In this document: positions 23,728 to 35,864 of the stretch, piece by piece
How the letters are laid out: the number at the start of each line of letters is the position of its first letter
How positions within the stretch are numbered: the stretch's first letter is position 1
Source: Siphonodentalium dalli
Taxonomy: Eukaryota > Mollusca > Scaphopoda > Gadilida > Siphonodentaliidae
Length of the DNA stretch: 64,000 nt
Assembly: GCA_032622095.1 (NCBI GenBank)
Contig: CP136061.1
Location: 40,743,797-40,807,796, forward strand
Reading direction: 5' to 3'
Notes under the pieces: generated by a model
What the model was told of the DNA's origin: nothing
Database searches by the model: none
Seen by the model: the letters and a program-made list of their open reading frames with translations, nothing else
Made by a program: the position numbers and the translations under genes

Positions 23728-23930
23728 GTCTTGATCCAGCGTCTCTTTTGGCCGAGATTGAGCGACTGAAGAACCAGGGCTTATGTAAGATCTGCTTGGA
23801 TGAGAACGTATCGGTGGTGTTTAATCCGTGTGGACACCTGATGTGCTGCGATTCATGTGCGAAACCATTGAAGCTCTGTCCGATGTGTAGACAGGACATC
23901 AAAACTAAAGTCAAGACATTTATGTCCTAA
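23728..23930 (+). CDS. IAP/BIRC C-terminal RING exon, copy 2
   Basis: Near-identical to 2512-2714: same 203-nt length, same acceptor AG (23726-23727) after a T-rich tract, and same stop (TAA 23928-23930). The RING metal ligands are all kept (CKIC, CGH, H-x3-C-x2-C, CPMC), and the tail is IKTKVKTFMS. The two amino-acid changes relative to copy 1 are conservative and the frame is intact, which suggests selection or recent duplication. Its homology with copy 1 starts at 23679, immediately after a MITE, and no BIR exon is visible between the copies. It could be an alternative terminal exon of one gene, the last exon of a second IAP gene with distant exons, or an orphan duplicate. Confidence 0.75.
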
Positions 23931-23947
23931 AGCTAAAGTGATAAATA

Positions 23948-24060
23948 TACCTGTGCTGTAACTACAGGATAGATATGTGGTGTGTTTTCAAGATAAACAT
24001 GAGGTGTGTCGTCAGGATAGACCTGTGATGTGTCTCAATGATAGACATGTGGTGTGGTAA
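23948..24060 (+). repeat. Short counterpart of the IAP 3' minisatellite
   Basis: Four to five diverged units of the 2731-4192 type ('gatagacctgtgatgtgtct') in the same position relative to the stop codon. Confidence 0.75.
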
Positions 24061-24550
24061 ATCGGCAAAAAAAACATGGCTGACAGTGGCCATCTTGGAT
24101 TTCAAAATTCAATCCATTAGCACGGGCTACAGGTCATACTGTTCTTCTGATCATCATGAAATTTGTCATGGATGTTAATATTGACATGTAGATGGGAACG
24201 AGTCATTTTCGGGTCATTCGGCCATAAAACATGGCCACTGGCAGCCATCTTGTATTTTACTCTTTGCATGACTAAATCCTTTGGCACATCCTACAGTCCA
24301 CTTCCCTCATCTGATCATCACCAAACTTCATATTGATCTTCTAGATGGGAACTAACAAATGTTTTTGATATTCATTGGAAAACATAGCCACCAGTGGCCA
24401 TCTTGGATTTTATTTTATATATATCTCTTCATGTTGGTAATCTAGTATCACTTAGACATTTCAATTATCCGCATTCCTAATTGCTCCATTGACTGTAACA
24501 CATGAAATTATTCCCTTTCGAAGTTGAGCTACATTGACACTTTCATTTAT
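24060..24550. repeat. Interspersed repeat block, copy 2
   Basis: Collinear with 1008-1555 ('tctgatcatcaccaaacttc', 'cattcctaattgc', 'attgactgtaaca'). Here it lies downstream of the RING exon rather than upstream. Confidence 0.6.
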
Positions 24551-24823
24551 ATTTGTTTTTGTTTTATTGTTTTGTGTGTTTTATTTTTATCAACTTGTCC
24601 GATACTTTAAGTTTAAAGGCCCACCTGTCTTTTCCAACTGATCCTGCTGGGAACCTACAGTTATAAACATAGAAAATCCAGAAATGTACTGAGGTCACAG
24701 TGATTGCACATTTAAAAATGTTCTTAATGTCCTTTATTGTCTCACCCTATTGTCAAGTTACGCAAAACACATCCTTTGAGTGCAACAAAATTAAATGTAA
24801 ATGTTGGTTAATATACATTTAAG

Positions 24824-24964
24824 AAATAAATACACTCCGCATCGGCGTGTATAGTAGAATTTGACCACAAAGAAACTGATTGTAGGACGACGCGAAGCAG
24901 AGTCCTACAATCAGTTTTTGTGGTCAAATTCTACTATACATGCCGATGCGCAGTGTATTTATTT
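24824..24964. mobile_element. Near-perfect foldback, 141 bp
   Basis: Arms of about 65 bp run 'aaataaatacactccgcatc' to 'gattgtaggac' and back, with a 13-bp GACGCGAAGCAGA loop. Single copy in the window. Confidence 0.85.
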
Positions 24965-25877
24965 CTTTTGTAATTCGACTGTATGTTGTGGTCCAACTTG
25001 TAGTGACATACGTTCAACCTGCTATATAATAGCCCAGTTTCTAGCTCTGTGATTAATGATTTTCCACCAAACAGTTCTGCTCTTAGAACTGTAACGTCAA
25101 ACATGACCTGTAACGTCAAACATGACGTCACTATTGAACGGCGAACCCTTTTCATTTGTGGCAAAAACTTTCAATTAAGACTTATTTTTTCTATCTTAAA
25201 TAAAATTCAGTATAGTACAGTAGGTAGTCATTATATGCTTCTTTCTTCAGTCTATAGCATGACATTAACCAATGCCCGTGTGGTTTGACTTCTGAAAGTT
25301 TGGGGCGTTGGCAGCATTTCACTGATTGTACCACATTTTTTTGTGGTACAATTCAGAATATCAAGAATTGTACCACAAAACAACGATCGTGTCTCCATGG
25401 GAATACAGGTTGCTGACCAATCAGGACGAGCCTTGCATGTAGGTTTAGGCAAGGTCGTATTACAATTACACATAGACACAACCTTTGATATGAATTGTGT
25501 GGCCTCAATCTGTGCATGGTGAGGAACATCATAAATAAATAAGCGGTAGAACATCAAACAAGTTGATAGATAGAATTGAATACATGAGTCTGTTATCGAT
25601 ATGGCAGGCAAGATCTTTTAGTGTCCAGATCTCATTTCGATTAGCATAATGTGATATGATGTACCTTAACCTTATGGTGAATTTGATGTTTCTTGTTTAC
25701 AAATTTTTTGTGCAAAAGTGTGTTTATGATTAGCAGCAGGTTAAATAAAAAAGATCTTTTTGGGTCACAATCTGGAACAGTGATGCATTCTATGCATCCA
25801 GCAGAGGGGTTGAGTATGGGTTCTGCTGTGATAACCCACTCATATATAACAGTATATGCTGATATATGTAGTACATG
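24965..25877. other. No gene accepted; small hairpin at 25317-25375
   Basis: 'attgtaccaca' and its inverse occur three times in about 60 bp. A 119-codon minus-strand ORF (25252-25611) runs across this hairpin, lacks motifs, and is judged spurious. Confidence 0.4.
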
Positions 25878-26087
25878 TACAGTAATGCCCTAAATAGTCG
25901 ACTCCTTACCCACAGCAGAATTATGGGTAACTTTTCAGGATTTAGTCGGAAATATGGCTTGTTGCCATTCATCGGAAAGCTCTCACTTTCCGATGAATGG
26001 CAACAAGCCATATTTCCGACTAAATCCTGAAAAATTACCCATAATTATGTTGTGGTTAAGGAGTCGATTATTTAGGACATTAATGTA
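25878..26087. mobile_element. TA-flanked palindromic MITE (CAGTAATGC family), copy 4
   Basis: TA at both ends. The arms pair almost completely, centred on AAGCTCTCACTTTCCGATG, with a few bases of the centre lost. Confidence 0.9.
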
Positions 26088-26476
26088 CTTCAGTATACAA
26101 TATTTATTGCCGTTTCTGGGTCAAAATTGATGATATATCTTGAAAAAAAGGCATGAGGAACAGCTGTGAGGAACAAAAATTTCAGCTTGTGGAAAAAACT
26201 GATATTTGAGCCGATGATGACTCACCCACCCCTGCCTACGTGTCCGGAACTTTTTTCCACCACCCCTTGCTAATTAGAAAATATTTATAACAAATACAAA
26301 ATTGGTTTGATATTCCAAGGAAACTTTACACCTTGGATTATATGAGAAGAAATTGGTTTGTCTTATTTGACATATTATTCATATTTTATTTTTATATACT
26401 TATGTGAATTTTATAGCAGCTTGTTCAGAATCTTTATGTACACTAAATTATAATCAGCAGTTAATTCTTGTTTTTA
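26088..26476. other. No feature seen
   Basis: AT-rich unique sequence before the satellite. Confidence 0.4.
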
Positions 26477-29400
26477 CTTATATCCTTACAAGGGTGATGT
26501 GGATGGGGGGTCTTATAACCATACAAGGGTGATGTGGATGGGGGTCTTATATCCTTACAAGGGTGATGTGGATGGGGGTCTTATATCCCTACAAGGGTGA
26601 TGTGGATGGGGGTCTTATATCCCTACAAGGGTGATGTGGATGGGGGTCTTATATCCCTACAAGGGTGATGTGGATGGGGGTCTTATATCCTTACAAGGGT
26701 GATGTGGATGGGGGTCTTATATCCCTACAAGGGTGATGTGGATGGGGGTCTTATATCCCTACAAGGGTGATGTGGATGGGGGGTCTTATATCCTTACAAG
26801 GGTGATGTGGATGGGGGTCTTATATCCTTACAAGGGTGATGTGGATGGGGGTCTTATATCCTTACAAGGGTGGTGTGGATGGGGGTCTTATATCCCTACA
26901 AGGGTGATGTGGATGGGGGTCTTATATCCCTACAAGGGTGATGTGGATGAGGGTCTTATATCCTTACAAGGGTGATGTGGATGGGGGTCTTATATCCTTA
27001 CAAGGGTGATGTGGATGGGGGTCTTATATCCTTACAAGGGTGATGTGGATGGGGGTATTATATCCCTACAAGGGTGATGTGGATGGGGGTCTTATATCCT
27101 TACAAGGGTGATGTGGATGGGGGTCTTATATCCTTACAAGGGTGATGTGGATGGGGGTCTTATATCCCTACAAGGGTGATGTGGATGGGGGGGTCTTATA
27201 TCCTTACAAGGGTGATGTGGATGGGGGGGTCTTATATCCTTACAAGGGTGATGTGGATGGGGGTCTTATATCCCTACAAGGGTGATGTGGATGGGGGTCT
27301 TATATCCTTACAAGGGTGGTGTGGATGGGGGGGTCTTATATCCTTACAAGGGTGATGTGGATGGGGGTCTTATATCCCTACAAGGGTGATGTGGATGGGG
27401 GTCTTATATCCTTACAAGGGTGATGTGGATGGGGGTCTTATATCCTTACAAGGGTGATGTGGATGGGGGGTCTTATATCCTTACAAGGGTGATGTGGATG
27501 GGGGTCTTATATCCCTACAAGGGTGATGTGGATGGGGGTCTTATATCCTTACAAGGGTGATGTGGATGGGGGTCTTATATCCTTACAAGGGTGATGTGGA
27601 TGGGGGTCTTATAACCTTACAAGGGTGATGTGGATGGGGGTCTTATATCCCTACAAGGGTGATGTGGATGGGGGTCTTATATCCTTACAAGGGTGATGTG
27701 GATGGGGGGTCTTATATCCTTACAAGGGTGATGTGGATGGGGGGTCTTATATCCTTACAAGGGTGATGTGGATGGGGGGTCTTATATCCTTACAAGGGTG
27801 ATGTGGATGGGGGGGGTCTTATATCCTTACAAGGGTGATGTGGATGGGGTCTTATATCCCTACAAGGGTGATGTGGATGGGGGGTCTTATATCCCTACAA
27901 GGGTGATGTGGATGGGGTCTTATATCCCTACAAGGGTGATGTGGATGGGGGTCTTATATCCTTACAAGGGTGATGTGGATGGGGGTCTTATATCCCTACA
28001 AGGGTGATGTGGATGGGGGTCTTATATCCCTACAAGGGTGATGTGGATGGGGGGTCTTATATCCCTACAAGGGTGATGTGGATGGGGTCTTATATCCCTA
28101 CAAGGGTGATGTGGATGGGGGTCTTATATCCCTACAAGGGTGATGTGGATGGGGGTCTTATATCCATACAAGGGTGATGTGGATGGGGGTCTTATATCCT
28201 TACAAGGGTGATGTGGATGGGGGGGTCTTATATCCTTACAAGGGTGATGTGGATGGGGGGTCTTATATCCTTACAAGGGTGGTGTGGATGGGGGTCTTAT
28301 ATCCTTACAAGGGTGATGTGGATGGGGGGGTCTTATATCCTTACAAGGGTGATGTGGATGGGGGTCTTATATCCTTACAAGGGTGATGTGGATGGGGGTC
28401 TTATATCCCTACAAGGGTGATGTGGATGGGGGTCTTATATCCTTACAAGGGTGATGTGGATGGGGGTCTTATATCCCTACAAGGGTGATGTGGATGGGGG
28501 TCTTATATCCCTACAAGGGTGATGTGGTTGGGGGTCTTATATCCTTACAAGGGTGATGTGGATGGGGGGGGGGGGTCTTATATCCTTACAAGGGTGATGT
28601 GGATGGGGGTCTTATATCCTTACAAGGGTGATGTGGATGGGGGTCTTATATCCCTACAAGGGTGATGTGGATGGGGGTCTTATATCCTTACAAGGGTGAT
28701 GTGGGCGGGGGTCTTATATCCCTACAAGGGTGATGTGGATGGGGGTCTTATATCCTTACAAGGGTGATGTGGATGGGGGTCTTATATCCTTACAAGGGTG
28801 ATGTGGATGGGGGTCTTATATCCTTACAAGGGTGATGTGGATGGGGGTCTTATATCCCTACAAGGGTGATGTGGATGGGGGTCTTATATCCTTACAAGGG
28901 TGATGTGGATGGGGGTCTTATATCCTTACAAGGGTGATGTGGATGGGGGTCTTATATCCCTACAAGGGTGATGTGGATGGGGGTCTTATATCCTTACAAG
29001 GGTGATGTGGATGGGGGTCTTATATCCTTACAAGGGTGATGTGGATGGGGGTCTTATATCCCTACAAGGGTGATGTGGATGGGGGTCTTATATCCTTACA
29101 AGGGTGATGTGGATGGGGGGGTCTTATATCCTTACAAGGGTGATGTGGATGGGGGGTCTTATATCCTTACAAGGGTGATGTGGATGGGGGTCTTATATCC
29201 CTACAAGGGTGATGTGGATGGGGGTCTTATATCCCTACAAGGGTGATGTGGATGGGGGGTCTTATATCCTTACAAGGGTGATGTGGATGGGGGTCTTATA
29301 TCCTTACAAGGGTGATGTGGATGGGTGTCTTATATCCTTACAAGGGTGATGTGGATGGGGGTCTTATATCCTTACAAGGGTGATGTGGATGGGGGTCTTA

Positions 29401-30912
29401 TATCCTTACAAGGGTGATGTGGATGGGGGTCTTATATCCTTACAAGGGTGATGTGGATGGGGGGTCTTATATCCTTACAAGGGTGATGTGGATGGGGGGG
29501 TCTTATATCCTTACAAGGGTGATGTGGATGGGGGTCTTATATCCCTACAAGGGTGATGTGGATGGGGGTCTTATATCCCTACAAGGGTGATGTGGATGGG
29601 GGTCTTATATCCTTACAAGGGTGATGTGGATGGGGGGTCTTATATCCTTACAAGGGTGACGTGGATGGGGGGGTCTTATATCCTTACAAGGGTGATGTGG
29701 ATGGGGGTCTTATATCCCTACAAGGGTGATGTGGATGGGGGTCTTATATCCTTACAAGGGTGATGTGGATGGGGGTCTTATATCCTTACAAGGGTGATGT
29801 GGATGGGGGGTCTTATATCCCTACAAGGGTGATGTGGATGGGGGTCTTATATCCTTACAAGGGTGATGTGGATGGGGGTCTTATATCCCTACAAGGGTGA
29901 TGAGGATGGGGGTCTTATATCCTTACAAGGGTGATGTGGATGGGGGGTCTTATATCCTTACAAGGGTGATGTGGATGGGGTCTTATAACCATACAAGGGT
30001 GATGTGGATGGGGGGTCTTATATCCTTACAAGGGTGATGTGGATGGGGGTCTTATATCCTTACAAGGGTGATGTGGATGGGGGTCTTATATCCTTACAAG
30101 GGTGATGTGGATGGGGGTCTTATATCCTTACAAGGGTGATGTGGATGGGGGTCTTATATCCTTACAAGGGTGATGTGGATGGGGGGGTCTTATATCCTTA
30201 CAAGGGTGATGTGGATGGGGGGTCTTATATCCTTACAAGGGTGATGTGGATGGGGGTCTTATATCCTTACAAGGGTGATGTGGATGGGGGTCTTATATCC
30301 TTACAAGGGTGATGTGGATGGGGGTCTTATATCCTTACAAGGGTGATGTGGATGTGGGGTCTTATATCCTTACAAGGGTGATGTGGATGGGGGGGTCTTA
30401 TATCCTTACAAGGGTGATGTGGATGGGGGTCTTATATCCTTACAAGGGTGATGTGGATGGGGGTCTTATATCCTTACAAGGGTGATGTGGATGGGGGGTT
30501 TTATATCCTTACAATGGTGATGTGGATGGGGGGGTCTTATATCCTTACAAGGGTGATGTGGATGGGGGTCTTATATCCCTACAAGGGTGATGTGGATGGG
30601 GGTCTTATATCCCTACAAGGGTGATGTGGATGGGGGGTCTTATATCCTTACAAGGGTGATGTGGATGGGGGTCTTATATCCTTACAAGGGTGATGTGGAT
30701 GGGGGTCTTATATCCTTACAAGGGTGATGTGGATGGGGGTCTTATATCCTTACAAGGGTGATGTGGATGGGGGTCTTATATCCTTACAAGGGTGGTGTGG
30801 GTGGGGGGTCTTATATCCTTACAAGGGTGATGTGGATGGGGGGTCTTATATCCTTACAAGGGTGATGTGGATGGGGGTCTTATATCCTTACAAGGGTGAT
30901 GTGGATGGTGGG
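26477..30912. repeat. 34-bp G-rich satellite, about 128 copies
   Basis: The unit is 'tcttatatccttacaagggt' followed by GATGTGGATGGGGG. The main point variant is CCTTAC versus CCCTAC. The G run varies from 4 to about 12 bases, so unit length varies. The strand is purine-skewed. Because the unit is not a multiple of three, overlapping ORFs appear in several frames; they are artefacts. Confidence 0.97.
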
Positions 30913-31310
30913 TCTTCTATGTTGTGTAATGTGGAAGGGGGTGTGAAGTGGAGGGTGGTGTAATGTGGAGGGGTATACATTGGAGGAGGGTCTTGGTGTA
31001 ACGTAGAATGGGGGTGGTCTTGTATGGTGTAACATGGAGGGGGTGTAATGTGGAGGGAGTCTTGTATGTGGTGTAATGTGGAAGGGGGTATAAATTGGAG
31101 GAGGGTCCCGGTGTAATGTGAAGGGGGGTAGTCTTGTATGTGGTGTAATGTTGAAGGGGTCTAATGTCAAGAGGGGGTCCTGTATGTGATGTTATGTTGA
31201 GGGGGAGTAATGTTGAGAGGGGTCATGTATGGTGTAATGTGGAGGGGGGGTCTTGTATGTGGTGTAATGTCGAGGGAGGTCTTGTATATCTGTATGTATG
31301 TAATTTCTAC
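30913..31310. repeat. Degenerate G-rich minisatellite border
   Basis: Diverged units such as 'ggtgtaatgtggaggggg' and 'gtcttgtatgtggtgtaatg' follow the 34-bp array and decay into unique sequence. Likely the older edge of the satellite or its precursor. Confidence 0.75.
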
Positions 31311-31393
31311 TTGTATATTTTAAAACTGTGTTTTCAAGATGGTCTATCTCCTCCAATAACAAGTTTGATATAGTTTCCTGGGTATAAAGTAAT

Positions 31394-31727
31394 AAATATG
31401 AATTGAAGACCTCTGTCCGGAAACACTTTTATCAATTAATATTGATTTTATATAGAATTTTCTGGTATAATATAAATACAATCAATTCCACTTCAGGTGA
31501 TCTCAGATAGAGATAGGGTTCTCCCACTTGGTATACTCGCAGAAATGTTCGGAGCGTTGCAAGCAGGAGAACTCTATCTCTATTTGAGATTGCCTGTGGA
31601 ATGGCCGATCTGTTCTAAAAATAGCCCGTAAAAATGTCCAATGATTGTATTATACTAGAAACTTTGAAATAAAATCAATATTAATTGACAGAAGAGTTTC
31701 AGAACAGGGGGTCTTAGATTCATATTT
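31394..31727. mobile_element. Long-TIR MITE, about 330 bp
   Basis: The left arm 'tcaattaatattgatttta' plus 'gatagagatagggttctcc' pairs with the right arm 'ggagaactctatctctatt' plus 'taaaatcaatattaattga'. The outer tips 'aatatgaat'/'attcatatt' also match. No ORF. Confidence 0.75.
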
Positions 31728-31764
31728 CTTGTTTTATACACTCCCCTTTGTGGCTCTAGTTTCT

Positions 31765-32140
31765 ATGGGAGGCCAATTCACATTTAATAATCAATTGCGC
31801 TTAAGTGCAATTGATTGCGAATAATTATGCTCAAGCGCAATCAATTGCGCTTTAGCACAAATATATCGCAATCATTGGGCTTAAGCTTAATTATTTGCGC
31901 TTGAGCATAATCATTTGCACTTAAGTGTAATCAATTACGCTTAAGCAAAATTCATGGTTATATGTAACTGAACATCCCTGGTGAATAGATAGGTTTATCC
32001 ATAACTCAACCTTCTTATTACATGTTGCTAGGTGATACACCAGGTTATGCCAATAGTTTATGCTTAAGCATAATATGTGGTAAGCGTAATTATTTGCGCT
32101 TAAGCACAATTCATTATTAAATGTGAATTTGACCTCCCAT
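31765..32140. mobile_element. MITE with TTGCGCTTAAG subterminal repeats
   Basis: TIRs 'atgggaggccaattcac' and 'gtgaatttgacctcccat' with TTTAATAAT next to each. Internally about ten copies of TTGCGCTTAAGC or its inverse are dispersed in both orientations, which may be transposase binding sites. A decayed relative lies at 38201-38576. Confidence 0.75.
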
Positions 32141-33001
32141 ACGTTTCCGAATGGCCAGTATGATCTGGCCTAAGATATCTGAATTAAGGACCCGACCCGC
32201 GTCCGATGGCCATTATAAATAAAACATTATTTGTAAAGACAGTTTATCTGAGTAACAGGCTTTCATGTATCATGGTTAACTCATGTATAGTAACAGGCTT
32301 TCATGTATCATGGTTAACTGTCATGTATAATAAAGCTGCAACATGATATACGGACAAACATTCTATCACAGTTAGGACGTCATATCAGCAGGGCCAGGAA
32401 CCTATGTCACCGATAAAGTCTCTAACCCAAAGTGGAACCAACGTCACCGATCAAGTCTCTAACCCAAAGTGCTTTTGAATTTAAATTTGTTTAAAACATG
32501 TATAAATGTTTGTCTGACATGATAAATTAGTACACGAGCTGTGGAAATTCACAATGCACATTCAGAAATCTGTAATCGTTATAAAATCATCTTTTTAACT
32601 GAAATTTACAAGGAATATAGGTATTGATTGTGCCTCGATTTTGAACATCAAACACCTCGACCCTTTAATAAATATTTGTAAAATGCACATAATCCCTTTC
32701 TCTCGTAAGTACAATAACTCCTGCATCAAATATCTAGCTCACCCACTGCATGAGTTCCAGAAAGCAGCTATCATAACGTCTGAAGTAATGGGTTAGAGAT
32801 TACATGAGTTCCAGAAAGCAGCTATCCGAATGTCTGAAGCGACGGGTTAGTTATTACATTAGTTAGGTAGGATCCTGGCTCTGATCAGATTCACAGTGTA
32901 AATGTAAAATTGTTGAAGTTTCAATTAAAAACAATCGTGATAAATAAGCCTAATAAAAACAATGTCATGTATAATGTATTCAAGACTCCATACTCTATAT
33001 G
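32141..33001. repeat. Unique stretch with three short direct duplications
   Basis: 'aacaggctttcatgtatcat' twice near 32255 and 32292; 'aagtctctaacccaaagtg' twice near 32417 and 32453; 'catgagttccagaaagcagc' twice near 32748 and 32803. No gene seen. Confidence 0.7.
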
Positions 33002-33218
33002 TACAGTAATGCTCGAAGTAATCGACTCCTTAACCACAGCAGAATTATGGGTAACTTTTCAGGATTTAGTCGGAAATATGGCTTGTTGCCATTCATCGAA
33101 AAGCTCTCACTGAGAGCTATCCGATGAATGGCAACATGTCATATTTCCATCTAAATCCTGATAAATTACCCATAATTCTTTTGTGGTTATGGAGTCAATT
33201 ATTTAGGGCATTACTGTA
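33002..33218. mobile_element. TA-flanked palindromic MITE (CAGTAATGC family), copy 5
   Basis: TA at 33002-33003 and 33217-33218. Full length with scattered arm mismatches. Confidence 0.9.
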
Positions 33219-33781
33219 TATGGCGACTTATTTCATGAATATTAGTGTGATGCACACATTCTGTACCATTACTACCATCATGATATACAAGCTGGAATTA
33301 ATTCATGTTGTATTTACCAAGAGCAATGATTATTTATTGTAAGTTTTTACCAGATTTATGGTAATTACAGAAATTCACAGGAATGGGCTTTCATAAAAAA
33401 AGGTTATGGAATAAATACAGAACGCAACTTGCATCAGATTCTGAAATCTTTTATGAAACTTGTTGCATGCGATGCAGATGACATATTGTCACATTGCACT
33501 CCAGCCTTTGGTTTTCGTGAAATATCCTTTGCGCCATCCACAACTCATCCAAGCATTATCGAGTACGAAAAGAAAAAAAGTAACAGTGTGCATAAAATAA
33601 TTAAGTGGATGATATATGAGATTTGTATTTTCCAGGATATATAATGTGATATAATCGCCAATCGGTGCGTTAAGACCTGCCTGGGTTATTTAAAAAAATA
33701 ATTTCCATCCAAGTAATTTGTTCCCTCATGTTCGTGAACCAACTAACAGCATTACTGTGGCCTTGCAGTATATTTGAACTC
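33219..33781. other. No gene recognised
   Basis: AT-rich spacer. The 71-codon ORF at 33429-33644 has no domain I recognise. Confidence 0.35.
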
Positions 33782-34190
33782 CAAGCCTTGATATAGTGTG
33801 TGTGTCATTTGCAGAATGAGGTCCCCAGAGGGTGAATTTAGTGGTGCTATCCTGCACAGTGGGCTAGCATCACCAAATTCACCCTCTGGGAACCTCATTC
33901 TGTTGAAGCTTAAAATACCATGGGAGACCTAGGATCAGATTGAAGTTAACCAGTTTAAGTTGGTGATATTCACCCGTTATTCGCCTCGATTAAATTTTAA
34001 TATGCATATTATCTTCTGCAAATTAGGGGATATAGAAACTGAACAGAAGGAAAAAGTAACTAAAAACACTGTTAATTTAAGACGGTACTTTCCAGAAGAT
34101 GATGCCTAAGCAGAGTGAGGTCCACATAGGATGAATTTAGTGATGCTAGCCCATTGTGTGGGGTAGCATCACAAAATTCACCCTCTGAAT

Positions 34191-34873
34191 TATCACCGGG
34201 CCATATTCGCCATATTAGAACTTAGAACTGTTGTTCAATTTAGTGTGTTTTTTGTGAAGTAATATCTCTAAATTTTGGCCATTCCACATTCTCATTAATT
34301 AATTTCTTGCCTTCAGTACTTTTCACAAACAGTTTGTAGGGTTCGTTTTGTCTTATTATTATTATCACATCTTAGATCTTTTAGCCTGTCAGGTTATAAT
34401 TCATTAGTTTTTAATTGTCATATTCATTTAATCAAACCTGTTAATTATGTTGGTACCTTTTAATTGTTTTGCCCCTTGGTTTATTCAGTTCATTAATCTT
34501 AATTGGCCTATTCATTTAGACAACACTTTCTATTTCCATTAACATGTTTTTACTTGTCACCTTTTACTCATTGGTTAATTCAGCTTGGCATTTCACACCT
34601 CCAATTGTATATTAATACCTTCATCTTCAAACTTAAAAAAAAGAACATTTTATCTAGACTAGTCGCTATATTGTTTCACGTCATTAGGATTACCATTGGA
34701 CACTTCATGCTAACATTATAAGGAATACCTGTTGCTGTTATATGTTATGTTCATCTTGGAAAACTGGATGATTGTAAATAAAAGCTATTCCCCAACATCA
34801 GCCTTATTCGTTTAATGACATTGGACATCTTCAGATCCCGACTATCATAACCACAGAATTTCGACCCGTTATA
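34191..34873 (+). repeat. 5' LTR
   Basis: 683 bp. Contains AATAAA near 34779 ('taaataaaagc'). The 72-codon ORF inside is shared by both LTRs and is not a real gene. Confidence 0.9.
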
Positions 34874-34875
34874 AT

Positions 34876-34893
34876 TGGTGAGAGAATCCGGCT
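34876..34893 (+). promoter_or_regulatory. Putative primer-binding site
   Basis: TGGTGAGAGAATCCGG begins two bases after the 5' LTR, the usual place for tRNA priming. The matching tRNA was not identified. Confidence 0.5.
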
Positions 34894-34976
34894 ACGCTTC
34901 TTTTTAGCTAGCGTCCAAGATGTTCAACGTCATTCCGATCAATATACAGAACCTTCTAGGAAGTTTGAATCTGTAG

Positions 34977-35864
34977 GAAAAAGAACTGACATGGGGATTG
35001 AAAGTGCAGCAGAATACAACAACATTAACTCTTTCGTGGCATAAGCTTGCACATCAGTTCAGTTCCTCAAAACCTAGATCCAGCTCTACACTTAGAAGAG
35101 ATAATCATCGGATGAGACAGTATAATGACAAAAAGAATCAACAACTATCACAACAGCTTCCCCATTCACATTCTATTCAAAATCAAAAGGCACAACAAGA
35201 CATTCCTGGGTGCAGCGCTATTCGAACAATGACTGATAATTCAAGTGACAATCTCAAAACTGTAAGTTCACAGACAAATCCAATTAAACATCCACTTCTC
35301 GTGAACTCAACTATGCAGGCAACACCTCTGACTAATGAAGCATCTGTTCAATATTCAGGAGAAAAAGTACCCACCAGAAATTCATCAATCCAAACAAATC
35401 CTTCAACTTCTGAATTGGGCATTCAACATTCTGATATAACAAATATTCCCCAGCGAAGTGCATTTTCTCAGACACCTACAGGAGATGAGGAACCGTGCAT
35501 AGTTGAACAGACAGGACAAATGAACCATAGAGGTTACATGCGGTTCACAGAAAAAGTTCTCAAATATCGAATCAATCGTTATGAGCAAAGACCGGAGTAC
35601 TTGATAAAATGGCGTAATTCACCACATTCTGAAAACACATGGATGGATGAATGTGAATTGGATGATGCAGCAAGACGATATGTACTTAAACATGGACAAT
35701 ATATCCCAGGCAAACCACCACCTCTTGTACCAATTCAAGCAATGGACCAGGGACTCGCCACGCCATTGAGATCAACAGATCTACATCATTCTAATTTCCA
35801 GAATGTGGGACGCATTCAAGCTGAGCGGAGAGGATATATCACCGGGCCATATTCGCCATATTAG
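34977..35864 (+). CDS. Retrotransposon ORF with C-terminal chromodomain (remnant of pol 3' end)
   Basis: The frame is open from 34977, after a TAG, to TAG at 35862-35864, overlapping the 3' LTR by 28 bases. This overlap is typical of the pol terminus. No ATG occurs in the first part of the frame; the first in-frame ATG is near 35112, while an out-of-frame ATG at 34991 opens a 17-codon ORF. Counting residue 1 at 34998, residues 1-180 are Ser/Gln/Asn-rich and low complexity with repeated QTNP. Residues about 183-232 form a chromodomain: FTEKVLKYR, then EYLIKWRNSPHSENTWMDE, with the aromatic and W-[KR] core seen in Ty3/gypsy integrase tails and HP1. This domain tethers integration complexes to histone marks. 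I read it as the integrase tail left after internal deletion. Whether it is translated is unknown. Confidence 0.75.
   Translation, partial: EKELTWGLKVQQNTTTLTLSWHKLAHQFSSSKPRSSSTLRRDNHRMRQYNDKKNQQLSQQLPHSHSIQNQKAQQDIPGCSAIRTMTDNSSDNLKTVSSQTNPIKHPLLVNSTMQATPLTNEASVQYSGEKVPTRNSSIQTNPSTSELGIQHSDITNIPQRSAFSQTPTGDEEPCIVEQTGQMNHRGYMRFTEKVLKYRINRYEQRPEYLIKWRNSPHSENTWMDECELDDAARRYVLKHGQYIPGKPPPLVPIQAMDQGLATPLRSTDLHHSNFQNVGRIQAERRGYITGPYSPY
35820..35836 (+). promoter_or_regulatory. Putative polypurine tract
   Basis: GAGCGGAGAGGATA directly precedes the 3' LTR, as expected for plus-strand priming. Confidence 0.6.

Noticed and set aside
25252-25611. 119-codon minus-strand ORF
   Set aside because: No domain, crosses a local hairpin, and no splice or promoter evidence.
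26733-30963. Several ORFs of 70-80 codons in the 34-bp array
   Set aside because: They are translations of a repeat whose unit is not a multiple of three. G-run changes shift the frame, and there is no start or splice context.
34503-34721. 72-codon ORF, identical at 36149-36367
   Set aside because: Lies wholly within the two LTRs. The identity reflects LTR duplication.
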